Shown here: in pieces, positions 1 to 11,200 of the stretch
Layout of the letters: every line of letters begins with the position of its first letter
How positions within the stretch are numbered: the first letter of the stretch is position 1
NCBI GenBank assembly: GCA_003141415.1
Contig: PLLX01000194.1
Location: 355 to 54,412, forward strand
DNA length: 54,058 bases
Direction: 5' to 3'
Source: Bacteroidales bacterium
GTDB lineage: Bacteria; Bacteroidota; Bacteroidia; Bacteroidales; VadinHA17
Made by a program: the position numbers and the translations under genes
Notes under the pieces: generated by a model
The model's input: only the letters and a program-made list of their open reading frames with translations
Database searches by the model: none
Told to the model about the DNA's origin: nothing

Positions 1-671
1 GGGTTTTGCCCGGCTTTAGTTGCCCAGAACAGATCAAGTTCCATAGTCATATACTCTTTGTCCATTTCTGCAAGAAAGACATCAAAATAGGGAACTTTGC
101 CTTCTAAAGGTCCAAATTCGAAATTATGATTATGATATCCGAACTGGACACCCGCTTCCTTCATGATCTTGCCGACCTTGTTCCATTCAGCCACCATTTT
201 CTGATAACCTTCAATTGATTTGCGGTCTTTATCATCAACAAAGGGCTGCATACAATACTTGGCACCAACTTTGGCATGGTCCTCAGCCATTTTTTTAGCC
301 TCGTCGGCGGAAATTCCATTAGGACTAATCCCTGCATGACTACTGATTATCTCCATTCCCAGATCATTTACCATCTTTTTGAATTCGGTGGGCAGATAAC
401 CATAAAATTTCCCATTACCGTAACTGGCCATTTCCAGATTTTTATACCCGATATCAGAAACCATTTTCAATGATCCCGGAACATCTTTTCCCATAGCATC
501 ACGTATGGTATATAACTGGAGTCCTACTCCGAAGGTCTTTAGATCGACAACTTGTGATTTTGAAGCTGGAATTCCCAGTGTTTTCCAGTCACTCTTCGAT
601 ATAACAAATGCTCCAAGAGCACCTGTGGCAGAAACTCTTAGGAAATCCCTTCTTGATTGTTTTGTTTTCAT
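1..671 (-). CDS. Sugar phosphate isomerase/epimerase (TIM-barrel) family protein with Tat-like signal; C-terminus cut by window edge
   Basis: Manual reverse-strand translation from ATG at 671: MKTKQSRRDFLRVSATGALGAFV...VGLQLYTIRDAMGKDVPGSLKMVSDIGYKNLEMASYG...HNHNFEFGPLEGKVPYFDVFLAEMDKEYMTMELDLFWATKAGQN; SRRDFLR motif and GLQLYTIRD/YHNHNFEF family motifs. Not in the ORF track because it is open at the edge. Confidence 0.8.
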   Translation of the reverse strand, partial: MKTKQSRRDFLRVSATGALGAFVISKSDWKTLGIPASKSQVVDLKTFGVGLQLYTIRDAMGKDVPGSLKMVSDIGYKNLEMASYGNGKFYGYLPTEFKKMVNDLGMEIISSHAGISPNGISADEAKKMAEDHAKVGAKYCMQPFVDDKDRKSIEGYQKMVAEWNKVGKIMKEAGVQFGYHNHNFEFGPLEGKVPYFDVFLAEMDKEYMTMELDLFWATKAGQN

Positions 672-935
672 GGCAATGACAATAAAAAATTAATATAACA
701 AATTATTGATTCCGAATATTTTAGAAAATCAGAGAATAAAAGTAATATAATACCATTAAATTAACGAAAATAACTCAGACTTTATCATAAAATTCTGTTT
801 ATCTTAAAATGATAAGACAAAAGACAAAAGTAATAAGATAAAAGTACCTTTGCCAGTAATAAAAGGTCATCGTTATTTAAGCTTTTATAATTGACAACCA
901 GTAATGAGCAACTTAATAACAGTTAAATAAAAAGA

Positions 936-1592
936 TTGAATCAGATAATAAATACTGCCGACGGTTCACATACTATTTATGTCCCTGAATTAGATGAGCA
1001 CTATCATTCAGTGCATGGCGCCGTTCAGGAATCTGCATTCATATTCATCAATAACGGATTTGATGTTTGTAATGCTGACCCTTTGTCAATTCTTGAGATT
1101 GGTTTCGGAACAGGGCTAAATGCACTTCTGACTGCCATCAAAAGTATGACAGGCACAAGAGAAGTCAATTATACTTCAATCGAAAATCATCCGCTTGATA
1201 CTAAAATTATTAGTTCCCTGAATCATTATAAATTTGCCGGTGAGAATGGCAAGGAAATTTTTCATCAGATTCATTCATCACGATGGAATTTAAGCGTAAA
1301 TATCTGCAAGAATTTCAACCTGAAAAAAATTGAGACTGATTTCACAAAGGAACAACCATCGGGCAGGTATGATCTTATATATTTTGATGCATTCGGGCCG
1401 GATAAACAACCGGGAATGTGGACAAGGGAAATATTTACTTCAATTTCAGCAGTAACTAACAAAAATGGCATCTTTGTCACTTATTCTGCTAAAGGGGAAG
1501 TGAAAAGAAATCTTAAGGCATGTGGGTTTGATGTAACCTTGCTGCCGGGTCCTCCGGGGAAAAGACAGATGATCAGTGCAGTGAAAATTTAA
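936..1592 (+). CDS. mnmD: tRNA U34 5-methylaminomethyl-2-thiouridine methyltransferase MnmD-like (stand-alone MnmC methyltransferase domain)
   Basis: DGSHTIYVPELDEHYHSVHGAVQESAFIFINNG...LEIGFGTGLNALLT...YDLIYFDAFGPDKQPGMWT...GPPGKRQM are typical of the MnmC N-terminal methyltransferase domain; no FAD oxidase domain. Confidence 0.8.
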   Translation: MNQIINTADGSHTIYVPELDEHYHSVHGAVQESAFIFINNGFDVCNADPLSILEIGFGTGLNALLTAIKSMTGTREVNYTSIENHPLDTKIISSLNHYKFAGENGKEIFHQIHSSRWNLSVNICKNFNLKKIETDFTKEQPSGRYDLIYFDAFGPDKQPGMWTREIFTSISAVTNKNGIFVTYSAKGEVKRNLKACGFDVTLLPGPPGKRQMISAVKI

Positions 1593-1661
1593 AATTTATT
1601 TTTTCGATGGCTTTTTTTCTTTCCCTAAAGTATTATCTTAGCGGAAATTTTAAATTTAAAA

Positions 1662-2384
1662 ATGTATTATATGAAAATCAAGGGATTAATTGTATTGACC
1701 GGTGTAATAGCTTTAATGCTTGGCTCTTGCGGAAAGAGTTCTCTTAAAAGTTCAAACCTTAAAAGTAAAGAAGATTCATTGTCCTATGCTTTCGGTATTG
1801 TAAATTATAACATCCTGAAGACAGACAGTCTTATTCTCGATCCTATGATTGTTGCAAAAGCAATGATGGATGGGAAAGAAGGCAAACCAATGATGGCAGA
1901 TGACATTGCCCGTTCATATCTTATGGTATTTTTCAATCAGCGTGAAGCTGTAAAAGCTACAAAAAAGGCAGAAGTCGATAAAGTAAAGTATAAAGATTAT
2001 ATCGATCAGAACGAAGCATTTCTCGTTAAGAATAAGGGGAAAGCCGGCGTAACTACAACGGTAAGCGGGCTGCAGTATGAAGTAATTAAAATGGGCACTG
2101 GTCCAAAACCAACTGCTCAGAATACTGTAAAAGTCAACTATGTCGGAACTCTCATCGACGGCACTGAATTTGACTCATCTGTTAAAAGAAATGAGCCTGC
2201 AACTTTCCCGGTATCAGGTGTAATTCCTGGTTGGACAGAGGCTTTACAACTTATGCCCGTTGGCTCAAAATTCAAACTCTGTCTTCCTGCATCAATCGCA
2301 TATGGAGCAGCCGGAGCAGGCGAGGTTATTAAACCATATTCAACACTTATTTTCGAAGTTGAGCTTCTCGAAATTGTAAAGTAA
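1662..2384 (+). CDS. FKBP-type peptidyl-prolyl cis-trans isomerase, lipoprotein-like
   Basis: Signal peptide with LGSCGKSS lipobox; VKVNYVGTLIDGTEFDSSVKRNEPATFPVSGVIPGWTEALQLMPVGSKFKLCLPASIAYG is an FKBP core. Confidence 0.9.
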   Translation: MYYMKIKGLIVLTGVIALMLGSCGKSSLKSSNLKSKEDSLSYAFGIVNYNILKTDSLILDPMIVAKAMMDGKEGKPMMADDIARSYLMVFFNQREAVKATKKAEVDKVKYKDYIDQNEAFLVKNKGKAGVTTTVSGLQYEVIKMGTGPKPTAQNTVKVNYVGTLIDGTEFDSSVKRNEPATFPVSGVIPGWTEALQLMPVGSKFKLCLPASIAYGAAGAGEVIKPYSTLIFEVELLEIVK

Positions 2385-2385
2385 C

Positions 2386-2844
2386 ATGACTACGGCAGAA
2401 ATACAAACTCCTAAAGGAAGCATGATGGTCAGTTTTTATAAAAATGACGCTCCTGGTACTGTGGAGAACTTTATTACACTTGCAAAAAAAGGGTTCTATG
2501 ACGGGCTCGCTTTTCACAGGGTTATTCCGGATTTTGTTATTCAGGGAGGTTGCCCGCTTTCGAGGGACATGAGTGATCCCAGAGTCGGGACCGGCGGTCC
2601 CGGCTATAAAATAAAATGCGAATTGGCAGGTGATAATCAATACCACGACAGAGGAGTTCTTTCTATGGCCCACGCCGGGAGAAACACAGGCGGGTCACAA
2701 TTTTTTATCTGTCATAGCCGTACAAATACCAAACACCTCGACAGACAACACACATGCTTCGGAAAAGTGTTTGAAGGTCTGGATGTTATTGATAAGATCC
2801 GTCAGGGTGACAAAATTGAAAAAATAATTATTCACGAAGAATAA
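2386..2844 (+). CDS. Cyclophilin-type peptidyl-prolyl cis-trans isomerase
   Basis: APGTVENFITLAKKGFYDGLAFHRVIPDFVIQGGCP...GVLSMAHAGRNTGGSQFFICH; starts immediately after the FKBP gene. Confidence 0.92.
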   Translation: MTTAEIQTPKGSMMVSFYKNDAPGTVENFITLAKKGFYDGLAFHRVIPDFVIQGGCPLSRDMSDPRVGTGGPGYKIKCELAGDNQYHDRGVLSMAHAGRNTGGSQFFICHSRTNTKHLDRQHTCFGKVFEGLDVIDKIRQGDKIEKIIIHEE

Positions 2845-2850
2845 ATTGAA

Positions 2851-3231
2851 ATGGCATTTGAAATCACAGGAAAAATAATCGATATCTCTCCTGTAAATCA
2901 GGTAAGCGACAAATTTAAAAAAAGGGAGTTTGTCATCGAGAAAAAAGAAACTGGTGGAGCGGCTGTATTTATTGACTACGTCAAATTCCAGCTGATACAG
3001 GATAAGTGTGAACTTATCAACGAATCGTATCTTAACGAAGATGTTAAGATATGGTTCAACCTCAAAGGTAACAAATGGGAACGCGACGGTAAGATTAATT
3101 ATTTTACCAACCTTGATGCATGGAAGATAGAAAAAATTTCTTCTGCCATAAAGGATCAGAATGTTCCGTCACATACTACACTTGAGGATATACCGCCTGA
3201 AAACGATGAATTAAGTGACTTACCATTCTAA
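2851..3231 (+). CDS. DUF3127-like small protein
   Basis: MAFEITGKIIDISPVNQVSDKFKKREFVIEKKE...acidic C-terminal tail ENDELSDLPF; resembles Bacteroidota DUF3127 proteins. Confidence 0.65.
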   Translation: MAFEITGKIIDISPVNQVSDKFKKREFVIEKKETGGAAVFIDYVKFQLIQDKCELINESYLNEDVKIWFNLKGNKWERDGKINYFTNLDAWKIEKISSAIKDQNVPSHTTLEDIPPENDELSDLPF

Positions 3232-3240
3232 GAAAAATAA

Positions 3241-3275
3241 TTAAAAGGCTGTTCCAATTTCGGGCAGCCTTTTAA
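3241..3275 (+). terminator. Rho-independent-like terminator after the PPIase/DUF3127 genes
   Basis: TTAAAAGGCTG ttccaatttcggg CAGCCTTTTAA perfect 11-bp stem just after the stop codon at 3231. Confidence 0.8.
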
Positions 3276-3288
3276 AAATATAGTAAAT

Positions 3289-5928
3289 ATGAAGTATCTT
3301 TTTCTTGCAATTCTTACATTAACATCTGTCCTTAATCAGGCACAGGATTCAATCAATATATTTCCATCAAACCCGCACCAGATACAGCTTCCATTCAACA
3401 GGTTTATACAACCTGCAGGTACTCAGATATTCTTTGGTGATGCGTCCACAGAAAACCATGCACTCGATGCTGTGTTATCTCCTGACAGAAAATGGCTGGC
3501 AGTAGAAGAAAGAGAAAGTATAGTATTTATCAGTACATCAGATAATAAGGTGAAATTTATACTGAGGAATGTTGATCAGATGAATCTCAGAGGAGGAATG
3601 AACACTTATTCAGGTATTATATGGCATATGAGCAAAGAGGGCCCTGAAGTATTCTGGAGTGTAATTGGTATAAGAGACCGGTCATTTGTTGTATCAGCCA
3701 GTTGGAATGGTGCTAAGGCAGAATTCGGTCATATGTTTGAATATAAAGCTGCACCAGAAGCCGACATGGCCCTGCCCAATGAAATTCTGATAACAAAAGA
3801 ATCATTTAAGGAGTACTTGTATGTTGTGCTTAATGGCAACAATAAAGTTATAAAACAAGACCTTATTTCCGGCGACACAATATGGGTAACCGGACCTGGT
3901 GTTGCTCCTTATGGACTGACAATGGCTTCCAGGAAACTGTATGTCACAAACTGGGCTGGAAGAACTCCGGAAGCTGATGATAAAGAGGTTGCAGGAGTTC
4001 CCTGGGGACTTGCCAGGGTTAATAACAAAACAGCAGGAGGTGCCACAAGAGAAGGCAGCATTACGGTAATTGATCCGGCAAATGGGGAAATTATCAAAGA
4101 GGTGGTGGTCGGACTTCATCCAAATGAAATAATAAGTGATAAAACCGGTAAATTTGTATATGTCACAAATTCTAACAGCGATAATGTCACTGTCATAAAT
4201 ACTGAGAAAGATGAAATAACTGAAACAATAAGTGTCAGACTTCAGCCTGAAATAAACCCGTTTTTCGGTGATTCACCCGATGGGCTTTGTCTCTCACCCG
4301 ACGGTAAATATCTTTATGTTGCAAATGGAATGGATAATGCACTTGCCGTAATTGAACTTGGGAAAAATGCAAATGCAAAAGCATTGAACCCTGAAAGCAA
4401 AGTGATCGGATTTATACCTACCGGAGCTTACCCATCATCTGTAACTATATCAAATAAAGGCATTCTTTATGTTTCAAACCTGGAAGCTGAAGGTGCCCGT
4501 TGGGGAATTCATCATACTGGTACCAGCAATCTGATTTATAATTCACATAATATGCAGGCTTCAATATCAGTGATCCCAATTCCTGGTAAACAAGATCTTA
4601 ATGCCTATACCGATACAGCTATTGCAGTTAATAACCTCTCGAGAGCAATGACTGCAAGGGAAAAACCAAGGGAATCTGTTCAGCCAAAACCTGTACCGGA
4701 AAGAATTGGGGAACCCTCCGTGTTTAAACATGTGGTTTATATTATTAAGGAGAACAGGACCTACGACCAGATTCTTGGAGATATGAAACAGGGTGATGGA
4801 GATCCAGGTTTGTGTACATATGGAGCTGAAATTACCCCAAATACACACAAGTTATCTGAAGAATTTATGCTTCTCGATAATTTTTATGTTTCAGGGAAAA
4901 GTTCTGCCGAAGGACATCAGTGGACAGATGCTTCAATTGTTACTGATTATATTGAGAAGAACATGAGAGCCTGGTTCAGAAGTTATGCCCATGTACAAAC
5001 CGATGCGCTTGTTTACGCACCTACCGGATTCCTGTGGGATAATGCAACCAGTCATGGTAAGTCAGTCCGTATATATGGTGAAGCGTCAGTTCCAAAACTA
5101 GACAATAAACTTAAATGGACAGACATTTATAAAAAATATAAAAGCGGGGAAAAAGTTGAGTTCACAAACGTCACCACAATTGAACCTGTAAAAAAAATAC
5201 TGAGTCAGACATATCCTTCATATGGTAACCACGAATTTTCTGATGCAATGCGGGCTGATGCATTAATCAAAGAATTGCACGACTTTAATGCGATGCCAGG
5301 TGATCAGCTTCCGGAGCTGATGATAGTCGCCTTGCCAAATGATCATACTGCAGGCATAAGACCCGGATCTCCAACGCCAAGGGCTATGATTGCAGATAAT
5401 GATTATGCACTCGGTCGAATTGTTGAGGCATTTTCAAAAAGCCGGTTCTGGGAAAACACAGTCATATTTGTCGTTGAGGATGACTCACAGAGTGGGTGGG
5501 ATCATGTTTCTGCTTATCGGACAGTTGCGATGGTAATAAGTCCTTATTCCCGATTAAAAAGGACAATCCATACTTATTATACTCAACCCTGTATGGTTCG
5601 TACTATTGAGCAGATGTTGGGTTTACCCCCTATGAATATCCAGGATGCAATAGCAAACCCAATGGCTGATTGTTTTGGAACTATTCGGGATAGAACTCCT
5701 TATCAGTCTCTTCCAAATAATATTCCGCTAGATGAGATGAATCCACAAATCATTTCATTAAAAGGGAACGCTCGTTACTTTGCAGAAAAAAGCATGCTCC
5801 CTGAGTTCGACAGAGTTGATGCAGGTGATGATGATCTGCTGAACAGGATACTATGGTTTGCAGCAAAAGGGAATACACCTTACCCTTCAAAATTTGCAGG
5901 TGCTGAAAATGATAAAGGAGATAAGTAG
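3289..5928 (+). CDS. YncE-like beta-propeller / phosphoesterase (alkaline phosphatase superfamily) fusion protein
   Basis: N-terminal propeller repeats (KFVYVTNSNSDNVTVINTEKDEI; SPDGKYLYVANGMDNALAVIEL) followed by a phosphoesterase region (VVYIIKENRTYDQILGDM...DDSQSGWDHV). Confidence 0.85.
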   Translation: MKYLFLAILTLTSVLNQAQDSINIFPSNPHQIQLPFNRFIQPAGTQIFFGDASTENHALDAVLSPDRKWLAVEERESIVFISTSDNKVKFILRNVDQMNLRGGMNTYSGIIWHMSKEGPEVFWSVIGIRDRSFVVSASWNGAKAEFGHMFEYKAAPEADMALPNEILITKESFKEYLYVVLNGNNKVIKQDLISGDTIWVTGPGVAPYGLTMASRKLYVTNWAGRTPEADDKEVAGVPWGLARVNNKTAGGATREGSITVIDPANGEIIKEVVVGLHPNEIISDKTGKFVYVTNSNSDNVTVINTEKDEITETISVRLQPEINPFFGDSPDGLCLSPDGKYLYVANGMDNALAVIELGKNANAKALNPESKVIGFIPTGAYPSSVTISNKGILYVSNLEAEGARWGIHHTGTSNLIYNSHNMQASISVIPIPGKQDLNAYTDTAIAVNNLSRAMTAREKPRESVQPKPVPERIGEPSVFKHVVYIIKENRTYDQILGDMKQGDGDPGLCTYGAEITPNTHKLSEEFMLLDNFYVSGKSSAEGHQWTDASIVTDYIEKNMRAWFRSYAHVQTDALVYAPTGFLWDNATSHGKSVRIYGEASVPKLDNKLKWTDIYKKYKSGEKVEFTNVTTIEPVKKILSQTYPSYGNHEFSDAMRADALIKELHDFNAMPGDQLPELMIVALPNDHTAGIRPGSPTPRAMIADNDYALGRIVEAFSKSRFWENTVIFVVEDDSQSGWDHVSAYRTVAMVISPYSRLKRTIHTYYTQPCMVRTIEQMLGLPPMNIQDAIANPMADCFGTIRDRTPYQSLPNNIPLDEMNPQIISLKGNARYFAEKSMLPEFDRVDAGDDDLLNRILWFAAKGNTPYPSKFAGAENDKGDK

Positions 5929-6022
5929 AAATAAGTAAAAATAAATAGAAATAAATAGATGTGAATAGAAATAAGTAGATAGGCACTCTAGGCATTCAAA
6001 GCATTCCAGGCACTTTAAACTA
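5926..6022. repeat. Short low-complexity tandem tract (AATAGAAATAAGT-like units, then 9-mer ggcactcta/ggcattcaa/agcattcca/ggcacttta units)
   Basis: Direct reading: agtagaaataagtaaaaataaatagaaataaatagatgtgaatagaaataagtagat then ggcactcta ggcattcaa agcattcca ggcacttta. Confidence 0.75.
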
Positions 6023-6031
6023 TAAATATTA

Positions 6032-8062
6032 ATGACCAATCCGCTTCTTCAGGAATGGAATACTCCTTTCGGGACTCCTCCGTTTCATCTTATCGAGACA
6101 ATTCATTTCAAACCTGCAGTTGAGGAGGCTATTAAATCTGCTGCAAATGAAATAAAAATAATTACAGATAATAATGAATTGCCGGATTTTGAAAACACAA
6201 TTGCATCACTTGACAGAGCAGGCGAAACTCTTGGCAAAATTACTTCGCTCCTCTTCAACCTCAACAGTGCTGACACTAATAAACCTCTTCAGAAAGTTGC
6301 ACAGGAGGTATCACCACTTCTCACACGCTTTTCAAATGATATTACTCTTAACGAAAAACTTTTCGCCAGGATAAAAATTGTTTCTGAATCAAAAGGAACC
6401 TCAGAATTCACTGTTGAACAAAAGATATTATTAGAGAGAAAATTCAGAAATTTCATTCTGGGTGGTGCAGACTTAAAAGTAGAAGCGAGAAAACGGTTCA
6501 GGGCGATATCTGAGGAACTTGCAACACTTTCACTTAAATTTGAAGAGAATGTCCTTGAAGAGACAAATTTATTTGAACTGCATATTACTGATAGAGAGGA
6601 TCTTGCCGGACTTCCAGAAAGTCTGATTGAAACGGCTTCGAAGGAAGCTGAAATAAGAAAAAAAACCGGATGGGTATTTACTCTTCATTTTCCAAGCTAT
6701 GTGCCATTTATGCAATACTCAGATAGGAGACATCTTCGCGAAAAAATGTTAAAAGCATATTCCTCGCGTGCTTTCAGAGGCAATGAATTTGATAATAGAC
6801 AAAACGCCCGGAAAATAGCAAACCTGCGTCTTGAGATTGCCAGAATGCTGGGATTCAAAACCTTTGCTGAAATGATATTAGGTGATCGTATGGCCGATAC
6901 CCCTGAAAAAGTTGAAAATTTTCTGGAACAGCTTTTCCAGGCCTCAAAGCCGGCTGCGTCACGGGATTTTGAACATATCAGGAGTTTTGCTGAAAGCCAG
7001 GGACATACAGGTGCACTCGAAAGGTGGGACTGGGCCTTCTATTTTGAAAAACTAAAGAAAAAACTTTATGACATTGACGATGAAATACTTAAACCATATT
7101 TCAGCCTCGAAAAAGTTGAAACTGCCGTTCTGGGTCTTGCAACTACGCTATATGGAATCAGGTTTATAAGAAACAACACTATTCCTGTTTACCATCCGGA
7201 AGTTAAGACTTTCGAAGTATATGACCACGATAATTCTTTTCTTTCAATTCTCTATATAGATTATCATCCGCGTCCTGGAAAGAATGGCGGGGCCTGGATG
7301 ACCAGCTACAGAGATCAAAAGAATGAAAATGGAAATGATGTAAGACCCTTGATCTCAATAGTTGCCAATTTTACAAGACCATCAGAGACAAGACCTTCAC
7401 TCCTCTCGTTCAATGAGTTGACCACATTGCTTCATGAATTTGGACACTCTTTGCATGGGATGCTGACTAAATGCACCTACGAGGGTTTGTCTGGCACAAA
7501 TGTTGCACGGGATTTCGTAGAACTACCATCCCAGTTCATGGAGAATTTTGCTTTCGAAAAAGAATGGCTTGATACCTGGGCTACACATTATCTTACTGAC
7601 GAAAAAATCCCTGTCGAAATTATAAACAAGATAAAAGAAGCTTCGACTTTTAATGAAGGATATGCCTGCTTACGCCAATTAAGCTTCGGTTTTCTTGATA
7701 TGGCATGGCATACAATAATAAATCCAGTTGATATAAATATCTCTGATTTCGAATCTGTGGCAATGGCAAAAACAGAACTGTTTCCCTCAATTGAAGGTTT
7801 AAATATGAGCGCCTCTTTCGGACATATATTCGGAGGTGGATATGCAGCAGGTTATTATGGATATAAATGGGCAGAGGTACTTGATGCAGACGCTTTCAGT
7901 TATTTCACTGAAACCGGAATATTCAACAAGGAAACTGCCGCATCATTCAGGAAAAACATTCTTGAAAAAGGAGGAACCGATAAACCTAAAGATCTTTATG
8001 TCAGATTCAGAGGCAAAGAACCTTCAATTGATGCACTGCTTAAAAGAAGCGGACTGATATAA
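6032..8062 (+). CDS. M3 family metallopeptidase (oligopeptidase A / peptidyl-dipeptidase Dcp-like)
   Basis: HEFGHSLHG zinc-binding motif; LSGTNVARDFVELPSQFMENF; FGHIFGGGYAAGYYGYKWAEVLDADAF. Confidence 0.93.
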   Translation: MTNPLLQEWNTPFGTPPFHLIETIHFKPAVEEAIKSAANEIKIITDNNELPDFENTIASLDRAGETLGKITSLLFNLNSADTNKPLQKVAQEVSPLLTRFSNDITLNEKLFARIKIVSESKGTSEFTVEQKILLERKFRNFILGGADLKVEARKRFRAISEELATLSLKFEENVLEETNLFELHITDREDLAGLPESLIETASKEAEIRKKTGWVFTLHFPSYVPFMQYSDRRHLREKMLKAYSSRAFRGNEFDNRQNARKIANLRLEIARMLGFKTFAEMILGDRMADTPEKVENFLEQLFQASKPAASRDFEHIRSFAESQGHTGALERWDWAFYFEKLKKKLYDIDDEILKPYFSLEKVETAVLGLATTLYGIRFIRNNTIPVYHPEVKTFEVYDHDNSFLSILYIDYHPRPGKNGGAWMTSYRDQKNENGNDVRPLISIVANFTRPSETRPSLLSFNELTTLLHEFGHSLHGMLTKCTYEGLSGTNVARDFVELPSQFMENFAFEKEWLDTWATHYLTDEKIPVEIINKIKEASTFNEGYACLRQLSFGFLDMAWHTIINPVDINISDFESVAMAKTELFPSIEGLNMSASFGHIFGGGYAAGYYGYKWAEVLDADAFSYFTETGIFNKETAASFRKNILEKGGTDKPKDLYVRFRGKEPSIDALLKRSGLI

Positions 8063-8255
8063 TATTTTAACTTTCTCCTCCATGTGGAGGAGGAGTACCC
8101 TGACCGAAGCGTCAATGGGAGATGGTGGGTTAATAAGAGAACCATAGAGTAAGCTGCGTAGGATATTCTTAAAACTTGAATTATATTTACACGTTATTTA
8201 TTGCATTGCATATTTTGCATAATATATTACTAATCAATATAATACAATTAACTTT

Positions 8256-11200
8256 ATGATTCTCTTTTTTGAAGACAATTCCAAAAATTTAATTGCAGTC
8301 GGTACCTCAGAAAAACTTCATGAAAAAGACATTGAAAAGCTTTGCTGGCTGTTTGGCGAAGCGAACCTTCTTATTCAGGACCTGGTTAATGGTGTCTTCG
8401 TAGGTCCACGAAAAGAGATGATAACTCCGTGGAGTACAAATGCTGTAGAGATTACACAAAATATGGGGATCGTTGGAATAAAGAGAATCGAGGAGTTTCA
8501 CTTAACTGCTTCAGATAAACCGCATTTCGATCCAATGTTACAGTCTCTTTACAAAGGATTAGATAAGAGCATCTTCACAATTGATAAACTACCTGATCCG
8601 GTTTTTTATATTGACAATATAAAACAATATAATCTGAATGAAGGACTCGCTCTGAATGCTGAAGAAGTTGCCTATCTTGATAAATTAAGTACTTCAATAG
8701 AGCGTAAATTAACTGATAGTGAGGTATTTGGCTTTTCACAGGTTAATTCTGAACACTGCCGTCATAAAATCTTCAACGGAACATTTATTCTCTCTGGTGA
8801 AGAAAAGAAGGAAACTCTTTTTCAAATGATCAAGTCAACGACAAGGATCAATCCAAATGGAGTTGTATCAGCGTATAAAGATAATTGTGCATTTGTGCAG
8901 GGTCCTGTTGTTGAACAATTTGCGCCTGGAACACAGTATAAGCCTGATTATTTTAACATAACAGACTATGAATCGGTTCTTTCAATTAAAGCCGAAACAC
9001 ACAATTTCCCAACCACTGTAGAACCATTTAACGGGGCTTCAACCGGTACCGGAGGTGAGATCAGGGACCGGATTGCAGGAGGCAAAGGAGCTTTCCCTAT
9101 TGCCGGGACAGCAGTTTATATGACATCCTATCCCCGTCCGGATGGGAACCGTCCATGGGAAAAAGCCACACCGGAAAGACCATGGCTTTATCAGACGCCT
9201 GAAGATATTTTAATTAAAGCATCAAATGGCGCCAGTGATTTTGGGAATAAATTCGGACAACCGCTTATTTGCGGTTCTGTTTTTACCTTCGAACATTTTG
9301 AAAATTTTAAAAAATTCGCTTATGATAAGGTAATAATGCTGGCGGGTGGAATAGGAATCGGGAAGAAAAAGGACAGTGAGAAAAACATTCCTGAGAAAGG
9401 GGACCTTATTGTATTACTGGGTGGCGATAACTACAGGATAGGAATGGGAGGTGGCGCTGTTTCATCGGTGGATACAGGTAAATTCGACAGCTCTATTGAA
9501 CTAAATGCTGTACAGCGCGCAAATCCCGAGATGCAGAAAAGAATATATAATGCAATAAGAGCACTTAGTGAATCAGCGAATAATCCAATAGTTTCAATTC
9601 ATGACCATGGTGCTGGCGGTCATCTCAATTGTTTATCGGAACTTGTCGAAGCAACAGGAGGTAAAATTGATATCAGTAAATTACCGGTTGGGGATCCCAC
9701 TCTGTCAGCGAAGGAAATAATCGGCAATGAGTCTCAGGAACGAATGGGACTGATAATGAAAAGAATTGATGTTGATACTTTAAGGAAAATTGCTGAAAGG
9801 GAAAGAGCACCAATCTACGTCATAGGTGAAGTAACAGGCGATATGCAGTTTACGCTGGAAAATCCTGTGACGAAAGAAAAACCAATTGATTTATCACTGA
9901 CATCACTTTTCGGGGACCCTCCTAAAACCATAATGAATGATGTAATTATTGAAAACAGGTACAAAAAACTTGAATATTCGATTCAAAATATTGAGGAGTA
10001 TGCTGAACAGGTTCTTCAACTTGAGGAGGTTGCCTGCAAAGACTGGCTTACAAACAAAGTTGACAGGTCAGTAACCGGCAGACTGGCCAAACAACAATGT
10101 GCCGGCCCTCTTCAGCTACCGTTGAATAATCTTGGTGCCATAACACTTGACTATAGGGGTAAAAAGGGTATGGCAACCTCCATCGGGCATGCTCCTGCTG
10201 CAGGACTAGTAGATCCGGCAGCCGGTTCAGTTCTGTCTATTGCCGAGGCACTTACAAATATAATCTGGGCTCCTCTCCCTGCCAAATTAAAAAGTGTCTC
10301 TCTATCCGCTAACTGGATGTGGCCCTGTAAAAATCCTGGTGAGGATACAAGACTCTATTCAGCTGTAAAAGCAGCAAGCGATTTTGCTATCGCACTTGGC
10401 ATAAACATTCCGACTGGAAAAGATAGTCTGTCGATGACTCAGAAATATAAAGATCAGGTGGTGTATTCACCTGGCACAGTAATAATCTCTGCCGCAGCTG
10501 AAATTGAGAACATCAGAAAAATAGTCGAACCTGTAATAGTAAATGATCCTTATTCCAGTCTTCTTTATATTGATATGAGCCGCGATGCCTTAAAACCTGG
10601 GGGCAGCAGTTTTGCCCAGATTCTGAACGGACTTGGTGATGATGTTCCAACTGTCACTGATCCTGCATATTTTAAAGAAGTATTTAATACGATTCAGGAT
10701 TTGATATTCAAAGGAAAGATTCTTTCAGGACATGATATCTCATCAGGTGGAATGTTAACAACCCTTCTGGAAATGTGCTTTTCAAATGTTTCCGGAGGAA
10801 TAACAGTTAACCTCACGGCCCTTGATGATAGTGATACGGTAAAAATACTTTTCAGTCAAAACCCCGGGATCATTATTCAGGTAAATGATGAGAATGAAGT
10901 AGCTGAAATTCTACTTGAAAACGGGATTTCATATTTCTCCATTGGTCACCCGGTTAACGAAAGTACACTGTTTGTAACAAACAATAATAACTCAATAACA
11001 TTCGATATTGATAAGCTGCGTGATAAATGGTTCCATACCTCATACCTTCTCGACAGGCGTCAATGCGGACCAGAGCTGGCACTTGAACGATTTCAGAATT
11101 ATAAAAACCATGAACTGAATATAAAAGTAAATGATTTTACCGGAACCTTTAAATCTCTCGGGATAACTCCTGAGAGAAGGACAAAATCAGGAATCAGGGC

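Noticed and set aside
3802-4848. Minus-strand ORFs within the phosphoesterase gene
   Set aside because: Antisense shadows of a conserved gene; compositionally implausible.
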